Assembly: GCA_031216445.1 (NCBI GenBank)
Contig: CM062214.1
Coordinates: forward strand, 6,100,001-6,164,000
Source of the DNA: Lateolabrax maculatus
Taxonomy: Eukaryota; Chordata; Actinopteri; Acropomatiformes; Lateolabracidae
Length of the DNA stretch: 64,000 nucleotides
Direction of reading: 5' to 3'
In this document: positions 21,858 through 36,100 of the stretch, in pieces
How the letters are laid out: the number at the start of each line of letters is the position of its first letter
How positions within the stretch are numbered: the stretch's first letter is position 1
Position numbers and translations under genes: made by a program
Notes under the pieces: model-generated
Database searches by the model: none
Seen by the model: the letters and a program-made list of their open reading frames with translations, nothing else
What the model was told of the DNA's origin: nothing

Positions 21858-24800
21858 CTGAAACTTGTAGAACACAGGTTGTTTTTTTGTCTGATGCCAA
21901 TGTTTTTGTAGTGTATTTAATGTTTTCACTGAAATGTTATTAGGTCTTGAGGTGGGAAATTGGAGGTACAGATTTCCCTGAATATCGACCCCTGCTCACA
22001 TTCACACATGAACCCGTGGAGGAAATGTTCCCGAACATTTCAGAGAGAGAGAGAGAGTGCGTGTGTGAAGAATTAAAAAGGGGCTTGACAAGCCCTGCTT
22101 ACATTCTCACACAACTGCCTCCGTCACTTTTCGCATGTATAGATAAGTGCAACACTTATTAATGCTTTAGAGGAGAGGCTACCAGAAGTGTGCTGCTGCT
22201 GGATTAGTTATGTAATCTTATTACATCCTCTTGAACATATTCTGATTCACTTAAACGTAACTACACTGGAATGACTTTGACAAATTATTCTGAAATAGCT
22301 GTGACGTATGCCATAATGCTACACAAACATTTGTGTGCTAGTTAAACTTTGAATTGAGACCTATACGCCCCGCATGCATTTATGTGATTTCATTCATGCT
22401 CTGCTTTTTACAATATGTGACGTAATGACTCAGTAATCATCATCCATGATCATGAGCTTTCTTAGCTCTAATTGACTCTGTTCAGATGATGTCATGGATT
22501 TCTCAGTGCAGACATATGTGTCACTAACTTCTCTAAATCCTAATCTCTTTGTTGTGGTCAGGAAATCAAACCAACCGTGCCCCACCCACCCACCCACCCC
22601 CTCCTGCTCACCTTCTCTCTCTCTTCTTCTCCTCCACTTCCTTCCACTCTTTCTCTTTCTGTCTCTCCTCTCTTTCTGTCTACTACCAGTGTGTTCAGAG
22701 GCCTAAGCCTTAATCCCCAGCCTCACAGTGATTTTATTACTGTAATCTGGGCTGGAATTGGCTTAGCTTTCCCAGACAGTGGCAGGCAGAAGGACAAGGA
22801 CAACAACATCAGCAACAGGACAGCTGCAGGGAGGAGCTAAATGGGGAAAAAGAGTGCAAGAAGGGACTTTGTGATCTGAGGAGGAAGGATGAGGACAGAC
22901 TGGGAGAGGTAGGAGGGGACACACAAAAAGAGGAGTTAATCTGAAGTGATAATTTTAGCAACAATTGTATCACCTGTTTTTTTTACTTTCTGCCCACACA
23001 GACAATTAAGTGATCCAAAGTGGCACAAAACACCCGCAGGAAGGACTTTAGTGTGCGTTTTCTCTGGGTTCAAAACGTGGAAGCCTGAGAACGCTGAAAA
23101 ACTACCTATTAAGCAATTTACACTGGATCTAACGGGGCGCCACATGGGAACACAACGTTCAATTTTCTTAATACCGCCATGGCTCACCCCTTTGTGCTGA
23201 TGATTTGCTCATCAACCCTCAACTGTGAAGGCAAAGCTCCTCAGCGGGCACCAATAATAGACTGTGGCTGTACTGGCTGACCATAATAGCGATAATTTAA
23301 AAATCTGAACTGGAGTCAGTGGTGTTATCAGTCAATCATTTTAGAGACCACAGAAACTGTTCTCTTCCCCTCATAACCATGTGCTGTAAGTCAATAAAAA
23401 TCCATTTCACACTTAAGTGTGGGTTTCCCTAAAGCATCATATTTCTGTTAGTAGGCTATCATATCAGCTAATCAATATGGAGGTCTTCTGCCCTTTCTTC
23501 CTCAGACAGTGACCACTGCATACAGACCATCATCAACAACCTGGTTTCTTCAAATATCCCTCTTACGCTTCCATGCTAATAATGAAAACTAACTTAAGCA
23601 TTAAATATCTGTTGGGGAACTGAACAGAATTAATACTGATAGTATTTTACTGCGTGCAGTATGTCCTGACAAGTGAAAATATCTGACGATGGAAAGCTTT
23701 TTATGTACAGGGTTAATCTGTCAAACTGCATGGAACTGTCATCTGGAAAATTGGGATTAACATTTGGAAAAGTGCATCAGGATGTGCTGTTTTGTACACG
23801 CAGGCAGTAGCAAATATGACACACTGTTTGCCTTTCATTTTCTTCGGTCCAGAAACAATGCCCTGGTTCCTCGCAGTTTTAACTGCAACCACTTACTCCT
23901 GCTGAACAAATTGTTCCTATCAACACAACAAGCTCTGTGGTTTATGCAGTGTACTGTAACAGACACTGTCTCTTGAAAGAGATGTCACTGTAAAACGTTT
24001 GTACTTTTTCAATGCTTAGGCATTAAAAACCTCTGCACATTAAACCATGTCTTTGGTTTAATGACAGTGCGTCTTTCAGTCGTCCGTCAAACAGAACAGG
24101 TGTGCTTCGGTTTTGATCCATGCAGTCTGCCCCGGCGACACTAGAGGCTACAACCTGAAGCGTCTTTTTTTAATCTTGCATGGAGAGCAGTGACAGTTTA
24201 AAACGCTAGCTAAATGTTGCTGCAGATGCAGCAGAGTCCTGCTGAGTCCTGCTGAGTGAATGGTGAAGCGATTGCATACAAAGTCAGTGGACTTCAGAAA
24301 CGTTTCTAAACAGGCAAGGGAGAGCGACTGGGGTTCTTGGTGTGAGAGTTTCTATCTGTTTTTATATGACTTGACAGTTGAGTCTTGACAGATCTGAGTG
24401 ATGTCGCCTTGCACTTGAGGGGCGTGGAGTACAAGGCAGTGTCACTGATATTTTTACAGAATTTTTTGGTCTCCAGGGCAGATTTACTTTATTGCAAAAA
24501 ACATTTGTTGCAATGCCCGCTCAAGACTGTGACCAGAAGAAATTGATAGTATAATAAGATGACTATACATACAATATCCCAACAACGACACACAAAAAAA
24601 CATTTTTGTTTAATTACTCTACTCAACCTTTTGAGAAACTAATTTGCAAAAAATGTCGAGCTACTCCTTTAAAGTGTACCTGTCTGCTGACTGGACACGT
24701 GCATCCCTACCCCTGCACTCTTCTCTAGACTCTCGGATCAATCCGACCAACTGAAACTGAGACGAAACGCAGAGAGAAAGACAAAGGGCGAGTAAGAGAT

Positions 24801-25000
24801 AAACAGCTACAGGTGAGGGAGGAAGAGAGACGCTTGTCTCTGTGTGGAGTGTGTGTCTCTTTAAGAGCTGGAGTGTGCTATTGAGCGGGGGTGGGGGTGG
24901 TGGAGGGGGGGCGGTTGGTTGGCTGGCTGCATTGGAACAGTCCTCTCTAATGAGCAGATTTTCTGGGAGAGAGAGACATACACACACACACACACACACG
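21858..25000. other. Intergenic between KLHDC4 and JPH3, second part
   Basis: No coding exon is recognised. There is a short pyrimidine-rich tract around 22,590-22,690. The rest is AT-rich. A G-rich stretch at 24,884-24,915, just before a CA microsatellite at 24,979-24,999, could form G-quadruplex structure. Confidence 0.55.
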
Positions 25001-25917
25001 CAGATCAGGAGAGAGAGAGGGAGATACAGAGATCCAGCCGTAGGAGGAGAGGAGATTGTGAGACCAAGACAGTAGGCAGGAAGGCAGGCTGTGCGTCAGC
25101 CGGCACTCCGTAGGGAAACATGGAGACAAGCAGGAGATGCTGAAGAGGACAGAACGCACCTTAACAGGATCATATAGATGGATGTTATTTCATCAAGCAC
25201 GCAACCTGAAGGCAGCCCACGCAGAGGATAAACCACTTATGGACGCAGTGGATTAAAGACCTGCAGACAGACTGAGAGAGAGAGGGAGAGGGGGAATAGA
25301 GAAGGAGAAAATTAATCAATTCAGTTGTTTATTTTCATTGTCGGTGTGCGCGCACTTGCTGTCAGGAAGTGTGTGTGTCTGTGTGTGTGTGTGTGTGTGT
25401 GTCTGCGTATAGTGTGCGCGTGCATAAGGCAGGAGACTGCATTGCTGCTCTCCAGCAAGACAGGACAGACACAAAAAGAAGGCAGCCCAGCAGATTACCT
25501 TATGTGTTTTCCCTATTTTTCTGTCTCTCCCTCTCTCTATGCGTGTGTGTGTTCCTTCGCTGTGCCACCAGACACGTTGTGTGTGCGTGTGCGTGTGTGT
25601 AGGCTGAGAATAAGAAGAGGATGGTGAAGCCTGAAGTGATCCACGGATTCTGAGCCTGACTTTAAATGGTCTTCTCTCTGACTGATAATCAGGAGCGGGC
25701 TCGGAGAAAAAACACTTCCTGAGGAGGAGAGTCATTTTCTTCGTTTTTCTTTTTTTTTTTGTTCTCCATCAGACAACATGTCACAGCTCCAGATTGGTCC
25801 TCGGTGCTGATCAGGGAGCATAAGGGTGGCTTCTATGCTGGAGGCTCGGAGGTTTGAAGGGCTGCCACCGGGGAGACTCCTCGGCTCTACACCCCAGGGA
25901 GGTGGAGGCATCATCAG
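25000..25917 (+). promoter_or_regulatory. Candidate JPH3 5' region / non-coding first exon
   Basis: This is purine-rich, microsatellite-bearing sequence upstream of JPH3. A possible 5' splice site, atcatcag then gtagga, lies at 25,917/25,918. It could pair with the acceptor at 26,470, which follows a long pyrimidine tract. The transcription start is not identifiable by eye. A GT microsatellite lies at 25,369-25,402. If the 5' UTR is not spliced, this stretch would be part of a continuous long leader. Confidence 0.3.
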
Positions 25918-26470
25918 GTAGGAGGCGGCAGAACGCGGGGGTCTGAGCGGAAGGCAGGCGAGGAGTAGGAGGAAGAGTTGTGCGTGTGCGCCGTAGACTG
26001 TGTAGGCAGGCCGATGGCAGGCCGGTGGAGCTGCCTGATGGTTTAAACTCCTGCCGAGAGAGGATAATGGCAGCTCTGGGCCCGCTCTCCTCCTCTCTCA
26101 CCTGCATCTGCCACAGAGATGCTGGGAAGTGCTAGCCGGTGCTACCAGGAGCCCACCAAGAGGATGGTGTGAACGGCGTCACCTTTTCCCACCGCGCCGG
26201 GAGACCCCTGACACCCCTGCGAGGGGCCAAATTTCCTTGTTCACCTTTGTTTCTCCTTCCTCTTCTCCAAGCAGGCTGAAGACAAGGGGTGGCGTTGCTT
26301 GAATTGTGCGGGAGTTCTCTCCCTCTCCCTCCCATTCTCTCCTCCTCCTCACCCCTGACCTCACCAACCTCCAGACTTGGCTCCATGGATTGGTTCTAGC
26401 ACCAACCTGTCCTTCTTTTTCCTCCCTGCGTTTTCTTTTTCTTTTCTCTTTCTTTTTGTCGAGGCTTCAG

Positions 26471-26496
26471 GGGAATTGCCAAGACCTGTTTCATGC
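26471..26496 (+). other. jph3: JPH3 5' UTR adjoining the start codon
   Basis: Follows a strong acceptor-like sequence (pyrimidine tract about 26,400-26,460, then gaggcttcag). It contains an out-of-frame ATG at 26,493 overlapping the JPH3 start. Start choice is by family: the protein must begin MSTGGRFNFDDGG. Confidence 0.5.
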
Positions 26497-26878
26497 ATGT
26501 CCACTGGCGGCAGGTTCAACTTTGACGATGGGGGGTCATACTGCGGAGGGTGGGAAGAGGGCAAGGCGCACGGTCACGGGATCTGCACGGGACCCAAGGG
26601 CCAGGGCGAGTACTGCGGGTCCTGGGCCCATGGCTTCGAGCTGCTGGGCGTCTACACTTGGCCCAGCGGGAACACCTACCAGGGCACCTGGGCTCAGGGC
26701 AAGAGACACGGCGTGGGCGTCGAGAGCAAAGGCCGCTGGGTGTACAAGGGCGAGTGGACGCACGGCTTTAAGGGACGCTACGGCCTGCGGGAGAGCACGG
26801 GGACGAGCGGGAAGTACGAGGGGACGTGGAACAACGGGCTGCAGGACGGATACGGAACAGAGACGTACTCAGATGGAG
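26497..26878 (+). CDS. jph3: JPH3 coding exon 1 (MORN motifs 1-5)
   Basis: Encodes residues 1-127 plus one base. MORN motifs: YCGGWEEGKAHGHG, YCGSWAHGFELLG, YQGTWAQGKRHGVG, YKGEWTHGFKGRYG and YEGTWNNGLQDGYG. Ends TYSDGG across the junction with donor gtgaga. The MORN motifs bind plasma-membrane phospholipids. Confidence 0.96.
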
Positions 26879-27147
26879 GTGAGAGGAACACACGGGCAGA
26901 TGCATTGTGGGTGTTTTTTTTGGGGGGGGGGGGCGGGTTTGAGCGTGTGTATGAGAGGACGTGTGAACCAAAGTGTGCATGTCAAGGAGCGTTATTTGAG
27001 AGTGACTGACGGCTCTCCTCTCTGAAAATGACTTGTTGCTGGAGAATGATTGACAGGCTGATGACAGCTACAGAGGTGACGGATGGACAATAGGAGGAGT
27101 TCGTCTAGAAGTCTTCTCGGGTCATACGCTCTTCCGCCTTGCCTTGT

Positions 27148-27183
<36 letters not shown>

Positions 27184-30100
27184 GTGCAGAGGCAGGGGGT
27201 TGCGTCAGGACAGGCTTTGAAAATGATTCCTCCTTAATTTTCCACCTGCGACTCCTCCTTTCTCTGTCTTCTCTGTCCTCTCAACCGTCACCCTCACTTC
27301 AGCTGCACGAGGACACGCTGTGTATTTGGAGGCCTCCAATTCAGGCCATGCACTCTTAAGGGATGAGTAAAAGGTTAGAGGGACCGAGGAGGACAGCAGC
27401 TCCCAAGTAACAAGTCAGAAGAAAACAAGGCGATTTTAGAAAACAGATCGCAATGTTGTAATAATTCAACAGAGAGGGTAGAGACATCAAATCCACGTCT
27501 TCACCCTTGATTTCCCCTCTTACATGTATCCTGCCAGTTTAATTACCCCTGTAATTAATCCAAATACAGCACAGAACATAAGACTCACACTTCAGTGGCA
27601 GTGTAGGAGGCTAATTTTCAAGTATTCCTTCACTCCAAATGAGATGTTATTAGTCGTGGTTTTAGTTATTCTTTGTCTAGACAAAACAAGTCTACAGCCA
27701 TTAGTGCCTCTGTGAGGCTAAATGCTAAAGTCGGCGTGCTAACATGCCTGCTATGACATTGTCATTACTTTTGCAGATCATAAACCAAAGATTTGGACGC
27801 TAGATAAAAGGGGATCCAAGTCTGTACTAAACTTCATTACAATTCATCCACCGGTTGTTGTGATGTTTCCCTCAAAACCACAAATGTGAGCCCCATGGTG
27901 GTGCTGGGGGAAAAGTCAGAGGATCACCCCTCGGGGGGCCGTGAATGTCTGTAAAAAATTTTGTGCCAATCCATCTAGTAGTTGTTCAGATATTTTAGTC
28001 TTGACCGAAGAGGTGGATCGACTGACCGACCGCTGCTACCGTGGCTAAAAATACAGCCAATACAAGTACAGTATCTTCTGGTGGAAATGGCCAGAAAAAT
28101 CCAATGACAATACTGTTGTCCCACTTGCAATCTCCCTGAATCTGACGTTTTTTTGCCAAATGAAGTGTTGGCCACTTTCATGCATGTAATATATCTGTGA
28201 CTGTGACATTTTTTTTTTGACTGCAGTAAAAAGCTTCACAAGTCTCTTTGCGCATGTAAATATATGTTAAAGGACATTTAATTTGTAGGATATCTTTAAT
28301 CTGCACCTGAATTGCCCTGAAATTTACATCAATGCCATCGATGCACTTTGAGTCTCTTAGACCGGGGCTCAGTTCAGTCACTGTTAATAAGACACACACA
28401 CCATATGGATACCAGCTTAAAAATACACACACACACTAAAGCATTCACATTTTGCGCATGCAAAAATACTCACACACATGAAATCTGGCGGTGTGAGTTG
28501 AGCGACTGAGCTGACAGCAGCATACATGCAGTTAAACCTTTGTTACATAACTCTACAACTAGCAGGCCGTTTTACAATGCCGGTTTGGACACACACACAC
28601 ACACACACACAGTGCACAGCAGCCTGATAAAGTCCTGAGACCAGACCGGTTTGAGGGGTTGAATGAGGACAAAGGAGAAGAAGTCAGCCTAGTACATAAC
28701 CAGACAGATGGGACAGACGGAAGGAGGGAGGGTTAGATGGACCGACAGATGTACAAGTTGATGGATGACTGGATCAGTGAAATGATGAACAGATAATGGA
28801 AAGATGGATGGATGGATGATTATCATGATTACCACGAGAGATATACGCTCTAATCAGGGGATGAGTGAGATCATTACAGAAAGAATGGGAAAGACACAAA
28901 TGGACCAAAGGGGAAGAATAGTGATAAGAAACCCTCCCAGAGAGGGACGTGTTGGAGAGACACTGTAGCTCTGTGAAGTATTTGAACCCACATACTGTAA
29001 ATGCAGCAGAGATTGGCCTAGTTATGAGTGTTTATCTTGCTCCAACAGTACACAGTGTCCTTATTAAAACAGCATGCATTTGTCCTTTATAAAAATCTAT
29101 AAGGTGATAAAAATGTATGTCAAATTAAAATGTTATTAATAGAGAAAGTAATCAAAGAAAGAAATAACATCAAAATTATAAATACTCAAGTGTCCGAAGC
29201 GAGAACATGTTTTCTGCAATGATAATCTGTCTCATGTATTCCCAGGACAAACCTTACCTTGCCATGGCTGACCTCCTACACCGACATGTCTCTTTCTAGT
29301 GATTTTCACATGGCACATTTCCCTCCCCGGGTTATCTTTAGCTCTCTGCTACTGTAGTCTCTTTCCACATTGTGTCAGTTAGCTAACGGCAAACCTTTTT
29401 CCCTGGAGCTCCAGGGCGAGGCTTGTGGAAAACCTCGGGGAGAAGAAGTTTCTATATCTGCGTTCGGGGGGGCACAGATGAGGTAACGACAAAGATTATA
29501 GATGCCGAGGGGCCAATGGGACAGAAACTCTAATGCTGTAACAAATGAAATTGATTGAAACAGCAAGACTGAAGGTTAATGTACCACTGAACAAAATAAA
29601 GAGCTTAAAAAGGCTAAAATGCTCACTTTAGACATTGTGTCATTTGATTCAGTGTCATCTTAGAAAAATATTGATTAATAGAGCTCTACAGTGTAGTAAC
29701 ATTGATATCATTTGCTAAACTATGTGAATTATGTTTGCTGAATTACAGTAATGGCTCAGAGCCTAATTTGTCCTAAATTAACAAAATGCGCACAACCTGG
29801 AAATGCCATGAAACTCCGTTGTCGGTCTTTTGTTGATTTAATGGATCTTCCTTGTGTGCTGGAATTTAAAGTACAGTAGCTCCAGACCTAAGTGTTCTTG
29901 CTAAATAAAGCAAAAAAGTGGGCATAGATTATGTAGACTATAATCGTCCTGACATATTAACACTATTTGATCGTGAAATCAAAATGACAAAATTGCTGAA
30001 TGTGCCTCTATAATATGCCCAAATACCTTTGGCACCCTGAAATAAACCCTACCACAGAAAGGTCACAGTTCTTTTAATGGTCCTCTGATATGACCAAACG

Positions 30101-33100
30101 CAAATTACTCTCAGATTAAAGCTGACAGACCTTTGCAACCTCGGTGCTCGGTCATGTCCAAAGCAATAAGAGTCAGGAGCCAAAACACTCAAAGATGCTC
30201 TGCTGCCTACATACTTTTGGAACACGCAGTGCACTTTAGAGCCAGCTACATTTCCCACAGTCAGGTCGTAGCTGACTGTCAGTCCCACTCGCCCCTCCAA
30301 CTACACCTGATGCCACATTTCTAGGAAACACTCCCCCTCTATCTTATCGCTCGCTGTTTGGCTTTGTTTGCCAAACATTCTTCTCTCCTCTCCTCCCACC
30401 TCTTCCCTTCCCTCCCTCACTCTGCTGCATATCCGCGGAGCTGCTCGGTACAGTAGGGTTTCCATAGCAACGCTCACCGACATGCAGCAGGTCAGCGTGT
30501 CACGGGGGACTCAGTGTTTCTCGCTGCCATTGGCCGCCCGGCCGGCTCTGCCTGGCTCCGATTGGCCGGCTGGGCCTTTTCCCGGGCTAATGGTGTTTAC
30601 TGAGATGCAGAGCTAAGCTGACTGATTACCAACCGCACACACACAGGAGGAAGAGAGAGAGAGTGAAGTGGAAAGATGAAAAGACAGCTTCAGTGATCAT
30701 TTTAGTGAGAAATGAAGTGAGTCACAAAGGGGGAGGCAGAGATCACAACTGCCACTGTGTACAACAGTGGTAACAGCTGAAGATTACAGCAGTAGTGGTT
30801 GTTGTGTCTGACCAGCTAATGCACCACACACTGTGAACAGGGCCGGAGCACACATTTCTTGACCCTGCACATAGGCATTCTCTAAGGGGCCCCCCACACA
30901 TCCACAGCTATTCTTCTTTGTGGGCCGTCCTCACATGAGGGGGTATATTCAGTCCCCCCCCGCCCCCCAAGTCCCACGCCCCTGACAGCGACAAGCACGC
31001 AGAAGCTCAGGCTGCTATCTTTCGTCCCACCCTGTGCGAAGACTTTACCAAACCGCTGAAAAGAAAAGAAAAAGCGTGACAGCGTTCACAATCGAGGCAC
31101 GTCCAATCCCAGGCGCGTCTTGAAGCGAGGCTCGCGACAGCTCAGCGGTATCCTGGAACCGTCCCCCCCCACAGCTGTTGGCAAATACTCTACAATGTTA
31201 TACTTGTCCTACATTAACATATCTTTCTAGCTTGTTATCAGTGCAGTAATTATTCCAGCTCTGACCGTGTTATGTAAGCTTCACTTCCCAAGTTTAAATA
31301 CACCCAGCAACCACTGTCTCATACTTACTTGTGACTTTCAAGACAAAAATATTTTAGACAAGGCCGAGATGCAGGAGGTCAGAGACTCAGGTCGCACCAA
31401 TGAGTCCCTCTGTCAGCAAACATGGGCACTGCTGAAGTGTCCTTAGCATGACAGTATGTCCCTGTGGTCCTGGGACGTAGGTCACCAACAAGAGCCATCC
31501 AGACATCCCTATATTTGCTTTGGTTTCTGGCTGGCTTCAGGATCATCTTCATTATCAGCCATAGAATTATTTTTAGACACATATTGAGTAATGTATACAC
31601 TTTATCGATGGTTGTCATGGTGACCCTCTGTGTCTCTGCTCCGTAAAGTAGGACTGACTTGATGCTGGTGTTAAATAGTCTAATCCTGGGTAGTTCCTGA
31701 CATTTCTAATGCTGTTAAACTGCAGGAGTGCCAGTTCTTGCCCTTACGGCAGCATCTGTGCTGTTCACTTGTAAGTTACACTAATTATGATACCTTGAAA
31801 TTTCCCACCTCTTATAACCTTCATCCGCCATTGTAACTGCATTTGTGTTAATTGTGTTGACACTGTTTCCAGATTTCTTATTAGTTTGGTTGATTATTTT
31901 GCTCTGTATCCCCGTTTGATTTCTCTCGTTCCTCATCTTCCGCTGGTTTTTGTTTTCTGTTTCTGGTTTTGACTACCAGGCCATCCAGTGATTTTGGGAG
32001 CAGGTCCACAATGTCTTTGAGCTACATTTGGTGTTGATAACACACCAAGAAATGTGGAAATGTGCCAACAAAAGTCAGGGAAGAAGCTAGCAAACATGGA
32101 TGTAAACAACGCAGGATTAGAAATGCTTTAAAATTGGCTTTGCAAATGTGTTAATAAACACGTTTGTGGGGCCTCAAGGATACACACAATGCGTTTTGGC
32201 AAGACACCAACAACACTGAATGCATTCATTATGTAATTTTTTTTGTACACAAAAATTGCCAGAGGGTACCTTTAAATCCACACTCAGTACCTGGTAGACT
32301 TGTTCTCAGTAGATACAGTATGTCTTTTCTTTAATTGTGTCTTGTTCAGAGATCGTTAATCATGTGCATAGGTTTTGCACCTGCACTGGCTATTGCAGGA
32401 ATCAAATGTGTTACTTTTAAAGCACAGGACGTCTCTCTGATGATAACATCTAGAGACTAAATGTGTTAGTCGAAGAAGACTCTCATAGATTCTGCCACCC
32501 ATTTGTTATTGAGGGTGATGTTGGAGTTCTTGCCAGCTGCTTCATGTTCGTTTTCCATCCTGTTAATACATATCATCGATTGAGTCAAAAAAGTGAGGAA
32601 CACCCAATTATTTATTTACAAAGTTATTTGTGTCTACAAATAATATTGGATTATAACATAAAATGAGGTCATCAAAACAAAAAAAACATCTGTTGCAAAA
32701 TGGCAAATAAGTGCGGGCACTTTCAAATGGCATACCAACATGTTATCATGGGTCTTTTTCATGAAATGTTTTAGCAGATAAATAATCCTCAAATCAGAAT
32801 CTGAAAGACTCAGACAGAAAAAGGGCCTAGGCAAAATCTCTTAAACGGATAACGGTCCCACACAGTGATTTACACAGGCAGGGGTTTAGCTTTGAACTGA
32901 CTTCCCTTGCTTTCAGTGCTCGTGATTTAACCGTAGTTTAGCTTGTCTGTGTGCATGCCTGTCCAGCATATCTGCTATGTGTCTGTCTGGCTGTTTCTTC
33001 TGCCTGTCTGCATGGCTTGTTGCCTGTCAGTTGTCTTGTCTACCTGTCTTCAGTTACCATCTGTCTCTCCTTTTGGCCCCCCCAACCCCCCAGCTTATGT

Positions 33101-36100
33101 GTTTAGGGTACCTGATTTGGCAAATGTATTTCTTTCTCTTTGTCTGCCTATTTATTACACTACAGTATGCATCACATAGCAAGTGATAAGAAATATAAAT
33201 CCACTGGCAATCAAGGACACACACTCTCACTTACTGTGGTGGACTAGACTGACTTCTTTCTCCTGAAAGAATTGCACCTTATACCCACACAGAAAATAGT
33301 GACACATCACCCGTAAATGGCGGAGTCAAAGAAAATCCACCTCCTCAGCATCTGATTCCTCACACACAAGCTCCGATTGTACAGTGAAGAAAGTATTCAG
33401 AAATGTCATTTGCATTCTGCTTTGGTGTATGTTTTCTTTTTCAGGGCCATTGCTAATACGCACCTCCTCTACTACCACAACAGCCCCACAGCAGGCTTTA
33501 GCTTATGTAATGGGAGTGGTTTGATGTTTGTAGTGAGGATTAGCGGTGCTGTCTGAAACATGAAAACTCTAAATATCTATCTTGGAAGACTGCCCTGCAC
33601 CACTGCTGATACAATATTAACTGGGCATACTAATGCGGAGGGTCAGAAAAGGGTTAGGTATTGTTTCTTTTTGCTGAGGGGAGGTAAAATTTGTTTCACA
33701 CCAGTTTTATATTTTATTTCATTTTTCCCTAGCAGATAAATTGTAAAATAATGAAAAGAAATATTCCATTAACATATTATGGTTAAGTGTTGGTTATAGG
33801 TTGTACCATTGGTTTCTTATTAACAGTAAATTGTTGTACCAGTACTGTTAAATTGTTGTGAGATATTGAGGGAAGGGCATTGCATTTTGTTTTATAAGTC
33901 AATGGGAGTGTGTAAATAAACATGAAACATAGGATTCAGCACACCCAACCCAGACACTTTTCGCACAGGCCCTTATTATTACTATTATTATTCTAATATT
34001 ATTATTTTTAATATGAGTCTTATTGTTATTGTTATTATAATAACACATTTCCTAGCTGTGGAAATGGAGCATTGGATGCGAACTAAAGATTTGAAATAGC
34101 CACCACTGAAACCTTCACTGGCACAAACGATCTGGGAAAACTTTGTGAGAAACTCGACCTTGTGTTGGCTAATCTCACTCTCCCTCCCCATTTCTCTCGA
34201 TAACACAAACACAGACACTCCTCCGACATGCAAGTGCTGACATGGTGAAACAACACATTAATAATTCATAAAATAACCAATTTCAACTCCTTCACAGCCC
34301 CCCTTCCTCCATGCTTTCTCTTTCTTACTGCTGCGCTTTACAAATTAATATTTTGAGTATGTGGTTTTGAGGTTGTGGAGTAGTAACTGAGGCTACTGTG
34401 CAATGATATAGACACACATGAACTACACTCTGATTCCTCTGGAATTAGTGACTGAATTCTGAAGTCTTATTGGTATTAATAGTGGGCTAATGAAATAAAA
34501 AGAGATGTACAGTTCAAGCAGAATTTACAGTTTTTCTACAGTTTTGAAGTGTCTTCTACTGTTGTATCCTTAGAATGAAACACAGACCCTAAGAGACACA
34601 TGGTTTTTAACCTAGAAATAGAGAACAGTGCATTTGTTAAAGAGACAATTATGAATTCAGCCTGGGGGTTGGCACGTGATCAACTCACTGTGCCTCTGTG
34701 ATGTTTCCGCAGCTTTGATGTCTCTGTGTTAACTCTTTCCGTGCGGCTGCCTCGTGCCCGAGGTAGCCCCGGCCTGCATAGGCCCATATGATTTGAGAGC
34801 ACTTCCTGTTGGCCTCCAGGCAGAATCAGTGAAATCGTTTTGGCATGTGAGTTGTGAAGTGGATTCTCCTCACCACTGTAGGCCCGGGGTTGAGGCCTTT
34901 ACACATCCAGAAGTCTATTTTTTTAATACCACTGCATGAGGTTCATATTATAAATTTTGAGAGAAGGATAACCTAATCTGCTGTTGCATGTCTCACAAAG
35001 CAGGTGAAGCATTTTGCCTTTTTGTGCAAAAGTGCAAACAAGATTTTGTTTGTTTTTTCTTATGAGGTGTGTACTTTGTTTCCATGTACTGCACTGATTT
35101 CACATAAAAACTGTAAATGGGTTGTATTTTGAAGGAATATCACCACCGACAGCCTGCTTCTCAGACTATATTATCAGCACCATGGAGAGCGACAGGCCCA
35201 CATTGGAAAAGCAGCCTAGTGCCCCACTGAATATTTTATTTACTCAGGCATTACTGATTGAGGGTGGTATATGCTTCCAAGAAATCATGAAAAAGCAAAA
35301 ACCCACTCACTGCTTCACACATATTTATTCACTCACACGCTCAGTTGACTGTTTCTTCGGTACACCTAGCCAAAACTAATGCAAACTAACACAGCAGTGC
35401 AATAAATCCTGCCGTCATGAAGGTTATAATGTTCAGTTTTTGTTGAAACTGTTTTAGTGAGGTGTGTGATCATTTTGGATGTTGTCATTTGTAGTGCTGT
35501 TGAACCGTATTGTGTTATGCTGAGAGTTTTTTTTTTTTTTTACTTTTTGTAGTAGTCTAAATGGTGTAGACTTAAGTAGCTATAACATCAGATGTAGTCA
35601 TCTTCAATACTTTTCAAATGTGGGACTAATATGTATAAAATAGTTAATAAATCTGTTTGACTATACTAAACTATATACTCCCATTTATCTTTTTCCTTGA
35701 TTCCTACACAAAGTATTTATTGGGGTGACACATCTGAAGTTTTAAAACTATGTTTAGGTATAAAACAACCATAAATCATGTAACAAAGTGTAGATATTGT
35801 CTGTGTCCCCACTACAGTACATAGTAACCCTATATAGAATAAACTGCATACAGATCTTTAGTGTACAAGATAAGGTTAAAAGATTGATATCACTCTCATG
35901 TCTGTCTGGTGAATATAAAGCTACAGCCAGCAGCCGGTTAGCTTAGCATAGCATAAAGACTGGAAACAAAGGGGAATATCTGACCTGGCTCCGTCCAGAG
36001 GTAACAAAATCAGCACCTCTATAACTCACTTATTAACATGTTGTGTCTTGTTTGTTTAATCTGTATACAAAGGTTTTAAAACTCTATTTATGGGGCGATG

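Noticed and set aside
26377..26496. Upstream in-frame ATG extending JPH3 with a hydrophobic Phe/Leu/Ser segment resembling a signal peptide
   Set aside because: The hydrophobic stretch is a pyrimidine tract read as protein, probably a splice acceptor. Junctophilins start at the MS(S/T)GGRFNFDDGG methionine.
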